A DNA stretch of 64,000 nt, taken from positions 1 through 64,000 of the forward strand of contig JADLCX010000089.1 in assembly GCA_020846975.1 (NCBI GenBank), written 5' to 3'. The first letter of the stretch is position 1. Every line of letters starts with the position of its first letter. Shown here piece by piece: positions 1-8,481 of the stretch. Source of the stretch: Phycisphaerales bacterium (GTDB lineage: Bacteria; Planctomycetota; Phycisphaerae; Phycisphaerales; UBA1924). Position numbers and translations under genes: made by a program. The notes under the pieces are model-generated. The model saw only the letters and a program-made list of their open reading frames with translations, ran no database searches and was not told the DNA's origin.

Positions 1-935
1 GCACAACGCTCGGCGCGCTGCTCGCCACCTACTTCAACCACCTCGCCGTCAAGAGCGGGACCGAGACCTGCTACAAGCAAGCCCGCCGGTCGCTCGAGGA
101 GCACTTCGGCAAGGACCGGCCGCTCAATCGCATCACAACGCTGGATGCCGAGCAGTGGCGGCAAGCCATGAAGCGGGAGGGCCTGGCCGAGGCGACCATC
201 TCGAAGCGCGTCAAGGTGGCCCGACAGGCGTTCAGACGCGGTATGAAGTGGAGGATGGTCACCGAGAACCCGTTCAGCGAGGTCAAGGCGGGGGTTCAGA
301 GCAACCGCAGCCGGATGTTCTTCGTCACGCGCGAGATGGCCGAAGCCGTCCTTGATGCTTGCCCCGACCTCGAGTGGCGCGTGCTCTTCGTGTTGGCCCG
401 CTACGGCGGCTTACGAACGCCCTCAGAGACGCTCCGGCTGCGTTGGTCGGACATCGACTGGGCAAAGGGCCGGATGGTCGTCTGGTCGCCCAAGACCGAG
501 GGGCACGAAGGCCGCGAGTTCCGGCAGGTGCCGTTGTTCCCCGAGCTGAAGACCCTGCTCCTCGAACTCTTCGAGCAGGCCGAGCCCGGCGCCGAGTTCG
601 TCATCACCCGATACCGCAGTGCCGAGAGCAACTTGAGAACGCAACTGCTGCGAGTCATCGCCCGCGCGGGCCTCTCGCCGTGGCCGAAAGCCTGGCAGAA
701 CCTGAGGTCCTCACGCCAGACCGAACTCGCCGAAGAGCACCCGCTCCACGTCGTGTGCAGCTGGATCGGCAACAGCGTGGTGATCGCCCAGCGGCACTAC
801 GTGCAGGTCACCGACGCGCACTTCGCCAAAGCGATTGCCGGAAGTTCGAGCATCAAACCGGCGCAAAAAGCGGCGCAGCATGATGCAGAACTGGCCCGCA
901 CCGAGCCGCAACGCGCTCTCGGACAGGTCGCGTAA
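1..935 (+). CDS. Tyrosine recombinase/integrase, 5' truncated by window edge
   Basis: The frame is open from base 3, so the gene begins outside the window. The visible part covers an N-terminal SAM-like core-binding domain (YFNHLAVKSGTETCYKQA) and the catalytic domain. Catalytic features are the first Arg in ARYGGLRTPSETLRLRW, the second Arg region in NLRSSRQTELAE, and the nucleophile Tyr in QRHYVQVTD. The classical HxLRH box is replaced by QNLRSSRQ, a variant I associate with planctomycete phage-type integrases. The stop lies 55 bp from the 3' end of tRNA-Glu, the usual place for an integrase whose element used a tRNA 3' end as attachment site. The family is clear; the element itself is outside the window. 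Confidence 0.85.
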   Translation, partial: TTLGALLATYFNHLAVKSGTETCYKQARRSLEEHFGKDRPLNRITTLDAEQWRQAMKREGLAEATISKRVKVARQAFRRGMKWRMVTENPFSEVKAGVQSNRSRMFFVTREMAEAVLDACPDLEWRVLFVLARYGGLRTPSETLRLRWSDIDWAKGRMVVWSPKTEGHEGREFRQVPLFPELKTLLLELFEQAEPGAEFVITRYRSAESNLRTQLLRVIARAGLSPWPKAWQNLRSSRQTELAEEHPLHVVCSWIGNSVVIAQRHYVQVTDAHFAKAIAGSSSIKPAQKAAQHDAELARTEPQRALGQVA

Positions 936-990
936 GCCGCGATTTTGCAAAGCCTTGCGGCTCTGTTCCGCTCGGTGCGAGAACTCGAAA

Positions 991-1065
991 TGACCCCGAT
1001 GGGATTCGAACCCATGTCACCACCGTGAAAGGGTGGTGTCCTGGACCAGGCTAGACGACGGGGCC
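991..1065 (-). tRNA. tRNA-Glu (anticodon UUC)
   Basis: Read on the minus strand, a full cloverleaf can be folded: acceptor GGCCCCG with CGGGGTC, T arm with GGTTCGAATCC, and anticodon stem CCACC/GGTGG around loop CTTTCAC, giving anticodon TTC. No CCA is encoded; the discriminator is A at 991. Its 3' end faces the integrase gene. Confidence 0.95.
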
Positions 1066-1208
1066 GTCAGCGAGCGAGGATCTTACGCCTGTTCGGTCTT
1101 GGTTTCGAGTCCGGCGAGACCCCTCCACTCCGGACCTCCTTGCCCCTGCTCACCCTACGAAAAGGTTATTGGCTCAACCTTCCGCCTCCGCCAGCCGATA
1201 CCCGCGAT

Positions 1209-1700
1209 ATGGACAGCCACGCCCGCGAGACGGTGCACCCATCGCTCGCTCTCCCTCACGCCGCGGACGATGAGACGGCCCCTTCAACACGCCTTTGGGC
1301 GCGTGTCGGCGTCGGCGCGGCGGGAGGCGCGGCCTTTCTGCTGCTCGCCAGCGTGTTCGACCCTGGCCACTCGTCGGCGAACGACAACCACGTTCCCGGA
1401 GTGATCGATCTCGCTCGCCACCGCGCCGCCAGCGCCACCGAGGTGCTCCGCCGCGCCCACCCGCAGGGCTGGCCGACGCTCGGCATGCTCGAGGGCGCCG
1501 AATACCTGGTCATCGTCCACGCCTCACCCTCAGGGCCTCGCTACACCGTGTGCAATACGATCGGCGAAGTGCTCGCGACGGACCTTGCGGCCGACGATGT
1601 CTACCGCTCGTTCCCGGAGCTCGACATCCCGGGCATGCTTCTGGACCCCGAAGCCAACGATGGTTCACCGCCGATGATGCTTGCCGACCCGGCAAACTGA
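1209..1700 (+). CDS. Hypothetical protein with one membrane segment
   Basis: About 163 residues from the ATG at 1209; an in-frame start at 1140 would add a poorly structured leader. One hydrophobic stretch near residues 30-46 (VGVGAAGGAAFLLLASVF) suggests a single membrane anchor. After it comes a small soluble part (residues about 60-163) with GAEYLVIVHASPSGPRYTV. I do not recognise a family. The codon pattern fits a real high-GC gene, and it reads toward the nucleoside phosphorylase 86 bp downstream. Start and function are uncertain. Confidence 0.55.
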   Translation: MDSHARETVHPSLALPHAADDETAPSTRLWARVGVGAAGGAAFLLLASVFDPGHSSANDNHVPGVIDLARHRAASATEVLRRAHPQGWPTLGMLEGAEYLVIVHASPSGPRYTVCNTIGEVLATDLAADDVYRSFPELDIPGMLLDPEANDGSPPMMLADPAN

Positions 1701-1786
1701 GCCGGCGGCACCTCGCGCGCATCCCATCACCCCATCGGTCCGCGTGCCCGCGGCAACGCTCAACGGCCCCGGCTTATCCTTGCCCG

Positions 1787-2491
1787 GTGAGTCCTCCCCT
1801 CCCTGAACATCCGCGCGTGGTCGTCCTGTGTCCGATGCGGATCGAGCGTCTGGCGATCGAGCGTGAACTGTCGCGCGCCGGCCTGAGCGCTGTCCGGGTC
1901 ATTCAGACCGGCATCGGAAAGCAGGCCATCCTCCGGACTCTGGAAGCGCAGGCCGCGGCCGGAGATTCGATCATCCTTGCGGGCACATGCGGCGCGCTGC
2001 GGCCTGTCGAGGATGTCCCGATCATCGCCCGTATCATCGACACAAGCGGCGGCGAGTGGCCGTGCCGCTTCCGGCCCAGGCCCGAGAGCCCCAACGCCGC
2101 ACACACGCTCGTCGCGGTCGATCACATCGTCAGCGCTCCGGCCGACAAGGCCGAACTGGCGCGCCGTACCGGCGCGGCGGTGGTTGATATGGAATCTCAC
2201 GTGTTCGCCGCCGCGTGCGAGGCTCGCGGAGCACGCTGGCATGTCGTACGCGGCGTCAGCGACACGCCCGACCAGACGTTGCCCGACGAGGTGCTCGGTT
2301 GGATCACGCCCGAGGGCAACACCCGCGCGGGTCGTGCCGCGCTGGATCTGGCCTCACGCCCGCGGCTGATTCCCCACATCGCCGCGGTCATCCGGCGCAG
2401 CAACCGCGTGCTGCCGCTGGTCGGCAAGGAGGTCGTCGCCACCATCCGCGCCTGGAGAACCACGCCCCACGCGACGACCGACCGGCCGTGA
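1787..2491 (+). CDS. Nucleoside phosphorylase family protein (MTAN/PNP fold)
   Basis: About 234 residues from GTG 1787. The first strand is VVVLCPMRIE, followed by the glycine-rich loop AGTCGALRP, and then the signature VVDMESHVFAAACEARG with VRGVSDTPDQTLP. These match the purine/uridine phosphorylase and MTA/SAH nucleosidase superfamily, where the DMES glutamate contacts the ribose and the SD aspartate contacts the base. The closest functional type could be a 5'-methylthioadenosine/SAH nucleosidase or the hopanoid-associated HpnG-like phosphorylase; the sequence alone does not decide. The next gene, nadD, starts 6 bp downstream, so both probably share a transcript. Confidence 0.8.
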   Translation: MSPPLPEHPRVVVLCPMRIERLAIERELSRAGLSAVRVIQTGIGKQAILRTLEAQAAAGDSIILAGTCGALRPVEDVPIIARIIDTSGGEWPCRFRPRPESPNAAHTLVAVDHIVSAPADKAELARRTGAAVVDMESHVFAAACEARGARWHVVRGVSDTPDQTLPDEVLGWITPEGNTRAGRAALDLASRPRLIPHIAAVIRRSNRVLPLVGKEVVATIRAWRTTPHATTDRP

Positions 2492-2497
2492 TCCGCC

Positions 2498-3295
2498 ATG
2501 CCGCAGCACCGCACCATCCCCATCACCCCGATCCAACTGCCTCGCGGCCTGCGCGGCATTGTCGTGTTCGGCGGAAGCTTCGACCCGCCGCACCTCTGGC
2601 ACACCCACATCGCGTCGGCTGCACGACGCCGGGCTTTCGGGACGGGCTCGGGGAGGGATGGGGGCGCGATCGTGTTCGTTCCCACATTTCGATCTCCGTT
2701 CAAGTCGCGAGGCCCGTCCGCCTCCGATGCCGATCGGATCGCGATGCTGCGGCTCGCAACCCGTCGGCTGACCGGTGCGGTGGTCTGGACCGATGAGATC
2801 GACCGCGCCGCAGCGACGGCCTCACCCGAATCGAGCTACACGATCGACACTCTGGTGCGACTGCGGCGCCTGCTGCGCCGCCAATCGCCGGGAATGCCCA
2901 TCACGCTGCGCCTGCTGATCGGCTCGGACCAGGCCGCATCCTTCCACCGCTGGCGAGAGGCTCGCCGCGTTCTGCGCATCGCCGAGCCCCTGGTCGCCCT
3001 CCGCCCGCCTCATCACACGCGCGACGATCTGCGCCGCGAACTCGAACGGACGGGCGCATGGTCCGAACCGCAGATCGCCGCATGGCTCTCGCGGATCGTC
3101 CCAACCGGGATCCGCGGCCATTCCTCGACCGCGGTGCGTGCCGGCATGTCCGCGCGGCCGCGCGCGGGCTCATCAAGCAGAGCAAACATCGTCAGCACAC
3201 CCGTAAGGAACTACATCGCCAAGAACGGACTGTATCGCGATGCCCACCGCGCAAGCCCGCGTCAGGTCGTCAGACCGCGGAATGTCGGGGTGTAA
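2498..3295 (+). CDS. nadD: Nicotinate-nucleotide adenylyltransferase
   Basis: A 265-residue nucleotidyltransferase that joins nicotinate mononucleotide to AMP to give deamido-NAD. It carries the first nucleotide-binding motif as GGSFDPPHLWHT (residues about 25-36), with Trp where most members have Gly before the second His. The second motif, normally ISSTxxR, appears as HSSTAVRAG, and the C-terminus ends VRNYIAKNGLYR, typical of NadD. The protein is longer than the usual 190-220 residues, with a 20-residue N-terminal extension and an extra basic C-terminal tail. Its last 34 bp overlap the 3' end of the convergent DUF1501 gene. Confidence 0.87.
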   Translation: MPQHRTIPITPIQLPRGLRGIVVFGGSFDPPHLWHTHIASAARRRAFGTGSGRDGGAIVFVPTFRSPFKSRGPSASDADRIAMLRLATRRLTGAVVWTDEIDRAAATASPESSYTIDTLVRLRRLLRRQSPGMPITLRLLIGSDQAASFHRWREARRVLRIAEPLVALRPPHHTRDDLRRELERTGAWSEPQIAAWLSRIVPTGIRGHSSTAVRAGMSARPRAGSSSRANIVSTPVRNYIAKNGLYRDAHRASPRQVVRPRNVGV

Positions 3296-4548
3296 CCCGG
3301 GAAGACCGTGGACAGGTTGGCGTTGTTGCCCAGCCGCAGCGCGACGACCTCCGCGAGCACATCGCGGAAGTCCGTCGTCACGTGCAGGTCCTGGTTCTGG
3401 TACAGGCTGCTCAACGTCGGCCATGTGCCGTGCACCAGGCCGCCGTTGATGTTCCGGCCCATCAGGAACATCACGCCGCCGTGACCGTGGTCGGTGCCGA
3501 GGCTGTCGTTCTCGGCGGCTGTGCGCCCGAACTCGCTCATCACCACGACCGTCACGTTCCAGTTCTGTTGCACGATATCGCGGTGAAACGCCTGCAGACC
3601 CGTGGCAAGGTCCGTCATCGTGCCGTACAGCGAGCCGCCGACCAGGTTCCCCTGCGCGCTGTGCGTATCCCACCCGCCCCGGTCGATCGCGACCGCCTCC
3701 ACGCCAACATCCGCCTTGATCAACGCGGCGGTCGTCCGCAGCGCACGCTGAAAACTGCTGTTGCTGTACGCCGCGCCGCCCTGCGGCACGTACGAGCCGA
3801 AGTTGATCGAGTTCAGCACCGAGATCGTGTTGTAGGTGTTGGCCGCGGATGCACGCAGCGGATCGGTCGCCGCCGCGTACGCGGTGTTGAGATAGTTCAA
3901 TCGCGCCGTACGCGTGCCCGAAGGCCCGGTCAATCCATAGTTGGTCAGGTCCGGGATCGGCAGGCTTTTCGGCCCGCCTTGCAGCGTCATCTGCAACTGG
4001 TAGCCGATCCCGATCGCCCTCGCCACCGCGTTCGGGTCGGCCTGGTTCGCCGTGATCAGGTGCCGCCCAAGCCATCCGGTGTAGAGCGACGGATCCCTCG
4101 GCTTGCCCACCTCCATGAACCGCTGGGCATCAAAGTGCGACCGCGAAGAATCGGGAGAGCCCGCCGCGTGCACGATCGCGAACGTGCCCGCCTGATACGC
4201 TTCGAGCAGAGGCGCCATCGCCGGCGCCAGCCCGAAGTACCCGTTCAGATCGATCGCACGCGGGTTCGGATTCGCCAGATCATCCGGCCGCGGGATCGCC
4301 AGTGTCGGCCTCAGCGTGTAGTACGCCGGGTCACCGAACGGCGGAACCAGGGTCAGCCCATCGGCCGCGCCGCGCAGGTAGATCGAGACGATCACATCCC
4401 GCCCGGAGATGTGGCTGCTCGCGAAGGCGACGCGCGGCAGCCACGCCGGCGCGGCCAGCGCGGAAAGCCCTGCCAGTCCGCTCACCCCCAGGAACCGCCG
4501 CCGGTTCAGCATCTGGTACTCGTGGCACGCGTTGCAGTCCTGAGACAT
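3262..4548 (-). CDS. DUF1501 domain protein, Tat-exported
   Basis: 428 residues. The N-terminus has a twin-arginine signal (LNRRRFLGVSGLAGLSALAAPAW cut short: key residues R15-R17, F18, L19, G20) after a short CHEYQ segment. The body has the DUF1501 marks DVIVSIYLRGAADG, RGGWDTHSAQ, SEFGRTAAEN and DHGHGGVMFLMG, the last resembling the alkaline-phosphatase/sulfatase fold metal region. DUF1501 proteins in planctomycetes are nearly always paired with a DUF1800 protein; here the partner lies 67 bp upstream on the same strand. The biochemical role of the pair is not known to me. Confidence 0.9.
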   Translation of the reverse strand: MSQDCNACHEYQMLNRRRFLGVSGLAGLSALAAPAWLPRVAFASSHISGRDVIVSIYLRGAADGLTLVPPFGDPAYYTLRPTLAIPRPDDLANPNPRAIDLNGYFGLAPAMAPLLEAYQAGTFAIVHAAGSPDSSRSHFDAQRFMEVGKPRDPSLYTGWLGRHLITANQADPNAVARAIGIGYQLQMTLQGGPKSLPIPDLTNYGLTGPSGTRTARLNYLNTAYAAATDPLRASAANTYNTISVLNSINFGSYVPQGGAAYSNSSFQRALRTTAALIKADVGVEAVAIDRGGWDTHSAQGNLVGGSLYGTMTDLATGLQAFHRDIVQQNWNVTVVVMSEFGRTAAENDSLGTDHGHGGVMFLMGRNINGGLVHGTWPTLSSLYQNQDLHVTTDFRDVLAEVVALRLGNNANLSTVFPGYTPTFRGLTT

Positions 4549-4615
4549 GGTTCATCCCTCGTGATTCGCCGACTCGAACGGTTGACTCGAACCCCGACGC
4601 GACCGACAGCCCGCG

Positions 4616-6058
4616 CTACGCCCATTGGAACGCGGGCGACCCGACCGCCAGCCCGAACGCCTCGCGGATCTTCGCGGATGTGGGCGCGTTCGGCAGCAGG
4701 TACGTGGTGAGCGCGATCTGCTCGTTCGCGGGCATCGTCCCGCCGAACATCAGGTTGTTGATGCGGCCGACGATCGCCACCGCCGTCAGCGGCGCGGGCA
4801 GGCCCGCCAGCAGCCCCGTCACCGTCGCGTCCACACTCACCCCCGAGAACGAGCTGTTCATCAGCGACGCCCCGAAGTTCCACCGCGGGAGCAGCAACCC
4901 CGACCACGCCGCGATCGTGTCGGGATAGCCGTCCGGCGTCTGCCAGTTGAACGGCAGATGCCCCGACGAGGTCATCTGCGTCTGCAGGTTACCCGGCGTC
5001 GTGACCGTCGCGCTCAGCGCGCGCAGGGCCGACGCCATGTGATGGAACGGCCTCTTGAGCTTGGCCTCCCACGGCTGGTTGAACGGCGTGTTCAGCACCG
5101 CCCGCATCATCGCCCGGATGTCGCCCTGCGTCCGCGTATAGATCGCCGCGATCGAGGCGATGTGGTCCGCCGACGGGTTCTCGCCCCAGAAATGCCTGAG
5201 CATCTTCTTGGCGATGTAGTTCGCCGTGCTGGGGTGCGCGGCCAGAATCTGCAGCACCGTCTCCCCATCCTGCTGCCCGCCGCCCGCCGGGATGATGTTG
5301 CCCAGCACGATCTTCTGCCCGTTGTCGTGGTTGCCGGCGTTGAACCGGAACGTGTAACGGATCGAGCTCGGATTGGTCGAGCCGCCCCAGTACGTCCACC
5401 CCGTGAAGCACCGGGCCACCTGGATCACATCATCCTGCGTGTACCCGCCGTCCACGCCCAGCGAGTGCAGTTCCATCAGCTCGCGGGCGTAGTTCTGGTT
5501 CGGTCCCGTCGCGGTGTTGGTGTTGTTGTTCAGATAGTCCAGCATCGTCGGACTGTGGGCGCTGGCGCTCAGCATCGCCGGAAAGTACCCAAGCGCGTGC
5601 GGCCTGATCACCGTCGAATCGTCCCAGGTCTTCTGATTGCCCGCGATACCATCCTCGAACAGCCAGATGTTGAAGTGGTCCGACCAGAAGTCCACCATCC
5701 GCTCGAACAACTGCCGCCTGCTGAACACCGCCCGGATCAGCCTCGACCGGATGATCTGGTTCTGCACATCCGACGTGTTCACCGCGGACAGCAACTCGGG
5801 CGTCATTGCCAGTGTCGGAAACTCCGCGCCCGCCAGCCTTGTGTTCAGCGTCGAGTCGTCGATCGTCTCGTGGTTGAGCTGCTCGTTCAGGTAGGCCGCG
5901 TGTCCCATCGCCAGCGCGCGATGGTGCTCGGCCTGCGTGAAGCCGAACGAGGTTCGGTTGATCATCCCGACAAGCGAGATCGGGATGCGCCCGCCCGTCG
6001 GCTTCATCTCCGGCGGCGGTATCAGGCTGTAGTGCTTGGGTGCTTGCAGGATGCTCAT
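4616..6058 (-). CDS. DUF1800 domain protein
   Basis: 480 residues with typical DUF1800 features: an N-terminal segment ending in the search-like helices FTQAEHHRALAMG, MVDFWSDHFNIWL in the first third, YARELMELHSLGVDGGYTQ in the middle (the family's ARELMELHTLG block), and IAKKMLRHFWGENP further on. It is the first gene of a two-gene unit with the DUF1501 gene. No clear export signal is visible, unlike its partner. The N-terminus MSILQAPKHYSLIPP fits a start at the ATG 6058. Family assignment is secure, function unknown. Confidence 0.9.
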   Translation of the reverse strand: MSILQAPKHYSLIPPPEMKPTGGRIPISLVGMINRTSFGFTQAEHHRALAMGHAAYLNEQLNHETIDDSTLNTRLAGAEFPTLAMTPELLSAVNTSDVQNQIIRSRLIRAVFSRRQLFERMVDFWSDHFNIWLFEDGIAGNQKTWDDSTVIRPHALGYFPAMLSASAHSPTMLDYLNNNTNTATGPNQNYARELMELHSLGVDGGYTQDDVIQVARCFTGWTYWGGSTNPSSIRYTFRFNAGNHDNGQKIVLGNIIPAGGGQQDGETVLQILAAHPSTANYIAKKMLRHFWGENPSADHIASIAAIYTRTQGDIRAMMRAVLNTPFNQPWEAKLKRPFHHMASALRALSATVTTPGNLQTQMTSSGHLPFNWQTPDGYPDTIAAWSGLLLPRWNFGASLMNSSFSGVSVDATVTGLLAGLPAPLTAVAIVGRINNLMFGGTMPANEQIALTTYLLPNAPTSAKIREAFGLAVGSPAFQWA

Positions 6059-6246
6059 GAACGTGCCCCTCTGCGTTAGGCTTCATCGAACGCATGGACC
6101 CGACTTCCCCCCTTGCCCCGTGGTCCGCGCCGGCCGCTCCCTTCATCCATCGTCCTTGATCGCGCCAACTCCGCCGAACCGGTCGGCCATCTTCTCCAAT
6201 CTAACTCCGCGGCGATGAAACGCAAGTTTCCACCCTATCCTCGCCC

Positions 6247-7116
6247 ATGGGCTCGAATCATCCACATCTGGGATCAACCCGCTCTGAGTACGTCCTCGGC
6301 ACCAACCCAGCCGAACTTGCGCGTCTGGGTCTCCAGCACCGCCTCTGGTCCGATTCCGCCCACACGCTCTGGAGGCGCGCCGGCGTACAGCCTGGTTCGC
6401 ACGTTCTGGACCTCGGCTGCGGCCCCGGTTTCGCCACGGCCGACCTTCTGCAGATCGTCGCTTCGGAGGCGCCCGGAGCACCGCGCGGCTCGGTTGTCGC
6501 TGTGGATGAGTCACAGCCGTATCTCGATCACGTCCGCTCGCTCTCCAACGATCGCGGGCTTGTGCCCGCGATCACCATCCGCGCCGATCTCAACCAAACC
6601 GGCTCGCTCGCTCCCCTGCGCGGCAGGGATCTCGACGCCGCCTACGCCCGCTGGGTCTTCTGCTTCGTCAGCAATCCGCAAGCCGTCGCCGAAGGTGTGC
6701 GCGACGCCCTCCGACCGGGCGGGCGGCTCGTCGTCCAGGACTACTTCGACTACGAGGCGATGACCGTCGCGCCGCGATACGAGTCGTTCACAAAGGCCGT
6801 TATCGCCACCGGAAAATCCTGGCGTCTCCGCGGCGGCGACCCCGACATCATGGGTCGCCTCCCCATGATGCTCGAACGATACGGCTTCCGCGTCACGCAC
6901 CTCGAAGCCCACCAACGCCTCGCCCGGCCTCACGAACCCATGTGGCACTGGCCGCAGACGTTCTGGTACAACTTCCTACCCGTGCTGGTCCAGCTCGGCC
7001 TGCTCACCGAAGCCGACCGCGAACAGTGGCTTCGCGATTGGGCTGAACTCTCTCGCACGCCGGGCGCGTTCGCCAAACTGCCGCCGCTGTTCGATCTGAT
7101 CGCCGAGAAGGAATAG
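6247..7116 (+). CDS. Class I SAM-dependent methyltransferase
   Basis: 289 residues. The SAM-binding motif I is VLDLGCGPGFATADLL (residues about 56-71), followed by the acidic residue ending strand 2 in VVAVDESQPYLD and a motif IV region DAAYARWVFCFVSNP. A post-core segment LRPGGRLVVQDYFDYEAM matches the methyltransferase-11/25 group. The substrate cannot be read from the sequence. The gene is divergent from DUF1800 with 188 bp between starts, and convergent with coaC. Confidence 0.85.
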   Translation: MGSNHPHLGSTRSEYVLGTNPAELARLGLQHRLWSDSAHTLWRRAGVQPGSHVLDLGCGPGFATADLLQIVASEAPGAPRGSVVAVDESQPYLDHVRSLSNDRGLVPAITIRADLNQTGSLAPLRGRDLDAAYARWVFCFVSNPQAVAEGVRDALRPGGRLVVQDYFDYEAMTVAPRYESFTKAVIATGKSWRLRGGDPDIMGRLPMMLERYGFRVTHLEAHQRLARPHEPMWHWPQTFWYNFLPVLVQLGLLTEADREQWLRDWAELSRTPGAFAKLPPLFDLIAEKE

Positions 7117-7118
7117 AG

Positions 7119-7146
7119 CCGGTGCTTCCCCCCAACGGGGCGCCGG
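7119..7146. terminator. Candidate bidirectional hairpin between convergent genes
   Basis: The 32-bp gap between the methyltransferase stop and the coaC stop holds CCGGTG paired with CGCCGG (one G-U type pair) and an inner CCCC/GGGG. There is no clear T tract, so termination is only suggested by position. Confidence 0.4.
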
Positions 7147-7148
7147 AC

Positions 7149-7760
7149 TCAGCCTCCCAGGGCGTGTGTAAGGGCCGCGAACAACTCGTCCGGCTCGCTC
7201 ATCCGCCCCGACCCGACGTTCCGGCAAGCCTGCCATCCGTCGTTCGGCCCAACGATCACGAAGCCGTCTCTCTTGAGCGTCGCCACGTTCCGCTGATTGC
7301 TCGCCTGCGCCCACATCACCGTGTTCATCGCCGGCGCCAGCAGCACCGGCGTTTTTCGTCGGTCGATCGCGCTCACGATCAGCGTCGCCACATCATCCGT
7401 CCGCCCGGTCGCCAGTTTCGACAGGCAGTCCATCGTGCAGGGCGCGATGATCGCCGCATCCGCCGCCCCCGCGAGAGAGATGTGCTGCGGATCGTTCGAC
7501 TCGATATGCTCCCACGCGCTGGTGTACACGGGTCGCCCGGACAGCGCCTGAAACGTCAGCGGCGTGACGAACTTCACCGCCGCCTCCGTCATCGCCACCG
7601 TGACCTCAGCCCCCGCCTGGGCCAGACGGCTCACCAGCATCGCGGTCTTGTACGCCGCGATCCCTCCCGTCACCCCCACGATGATTCGCTTCCCGCGCAG
7701 CACACCACCCGGCGCATCCCCGCCCACCGCACCCTTGCCGGTTGAGGTCCGCTTGGCCAT
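7149..7760 (-). CDS. coaC: Flavoprotein, phosphopantothenoylcysteine decarboxylase-type
   Basis: About 203 residues from ATG 7760; an in-frame start at 7799 would add 13 residues. The protein matches the HFCD flavoprotein family that decarboxylates phosphopantothenoylcysteine in coenzyme A synthesis: IIVGVTGGIAAYKTAML at the N-terminus, HISLAGAADAAIIAPCTMD with the active-site His, the PAMN motif in LLAPAMNTVMW, and GSGRMSEP near the C-terminus where the substrate-clamp Cys usually lies just upstream (here QACRNVGSGRM). The CoaB ligase half of the usual CoaBC fusion is absent. It follows rpoZ by 35 bp, the common rpoZ-coaBC order. Confidence 0.85.
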   Translation of the reverse strand: MAKRTSTGKGAVGGDAPGGVLRGKRIIVGVTGGIAAYKTAMLVSRLAQAGAEVTVAMTEAAVKFVTPLTFQALSGRPVYTSAWEHIESNDPQHISLAGAADAAIIAPCTMDCLSKLATGRTDDVATLIVSAIDRRKTPVLLAPAMNTVMWAQASNQRNVATLKRDGFVIVGPNDGWQACRNVGSGRMSEPDELFAALTHALGG

Positions 7761-7795
7761 GGTCTGCTTTGAGTCAGCCCGCCTTCCGCTCGGCC

Positions 7796-8044
7796 TCACC
7801 GGCCGCGCGGATCGTCCGGCAGGATCTTCTTGAGGTCCACCTCGCCCGCCGGGTCAAAGTCGTACGTGATCTTGCCCTGCGCGATCTCCTCGATCACCAG
7901 TTCCAGATCCGACCGCCCATTCCGCTCGACCAGCGGCCGCGCGCCGTCCATCAGTTGCACGATCCGCCGCTGGATCAGCGAGCAAAGCTTGAACCGACCA
8001 CCGATCCGATTGACAATCTCGTCGCTCTTGAGCGCTTCAATCAT
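7796..8044 (-). CDS. rpoZ: RNA polymerase omega subunit
   Basis: 82 residues from ATG 8044. Omega features are MIEALKSDEIVNRIGGRFKL (helix 1 and the GRFKL block where most omegas have the NRFxL/V sequence), LIQRRIVQLMDGARPLV (the core RAxQL helix), and LELVIEEIAQGKITYDF near the end. Omega helps assemble and hold beta-prime. A longer frame reaching 8296 upstream is open but has no family similarity, so the short start is preferred. coaC follows on the same strand; gmk, a frequent upstream neighbour, is not present. Confidence 0.85.
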   Translation of the reverse strand: MIEALKSDEIVNRIGGRFKLCSLIQRRIVQLMDGARPLVERNGRSDLELVIEEIAQGKITYDFDPAGEVDLKKILPDDPRGR

Positions 8045-8481
8045 GGGCCGCGAAGCTCCTCGAACCGCCCCGGTATTCCGCCGCCGCCGGCCGGGGCCGC
8101 CTGACCGTTGAACACACCCCCCATGTCCGCTCCGCCGGGAACCGCCCGGAAGATTGGGGCGATAATGGTAGGCAGCCGGCAACCCACCCTCCACCCGCCT
8201 TCCAAACATGCCCGTCACCGCCACGCCGCCGCGTTGCCTTTGTCTCCAGACTGCGAAACAAACCACGCCGCAGCCACCCGCTCCGACACCCCCCATCGGT
8301 GCTACGCTTGTGCCGATGGGTGGGCCCGATCGAGCGCACCGCGCTCGCGGCCACGCCCCACACGCACAGTGAGCTGGAGCCGGGTGTTGCGCGTCCTGAT
8401 CGCGCTCCCCGGCCCTCCACAGCCCACGCCTCCGGTCGGGCTTTGCCGATTCAGCAACGCCGCCGGTCTTTCGGTCCGCTC
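8045..8481. other. Gene-free divergent region
   Basis: About 440 bp between the rpoZ and DUF3553 starts. Open frames here are Arg/Ser/Gly-rich shadows without family marks. It must hold two divergent promoters; I cannot identify them. Confidence 0.4.

Noticed and set aside
3058..6079. Long plus-strand frames (3058-4710 and 4625-6079) opposite DUF1501 and DUF1800
   Set aside because: Arg/His/Val-rich shadows of the minus-strand genes, without family marks.
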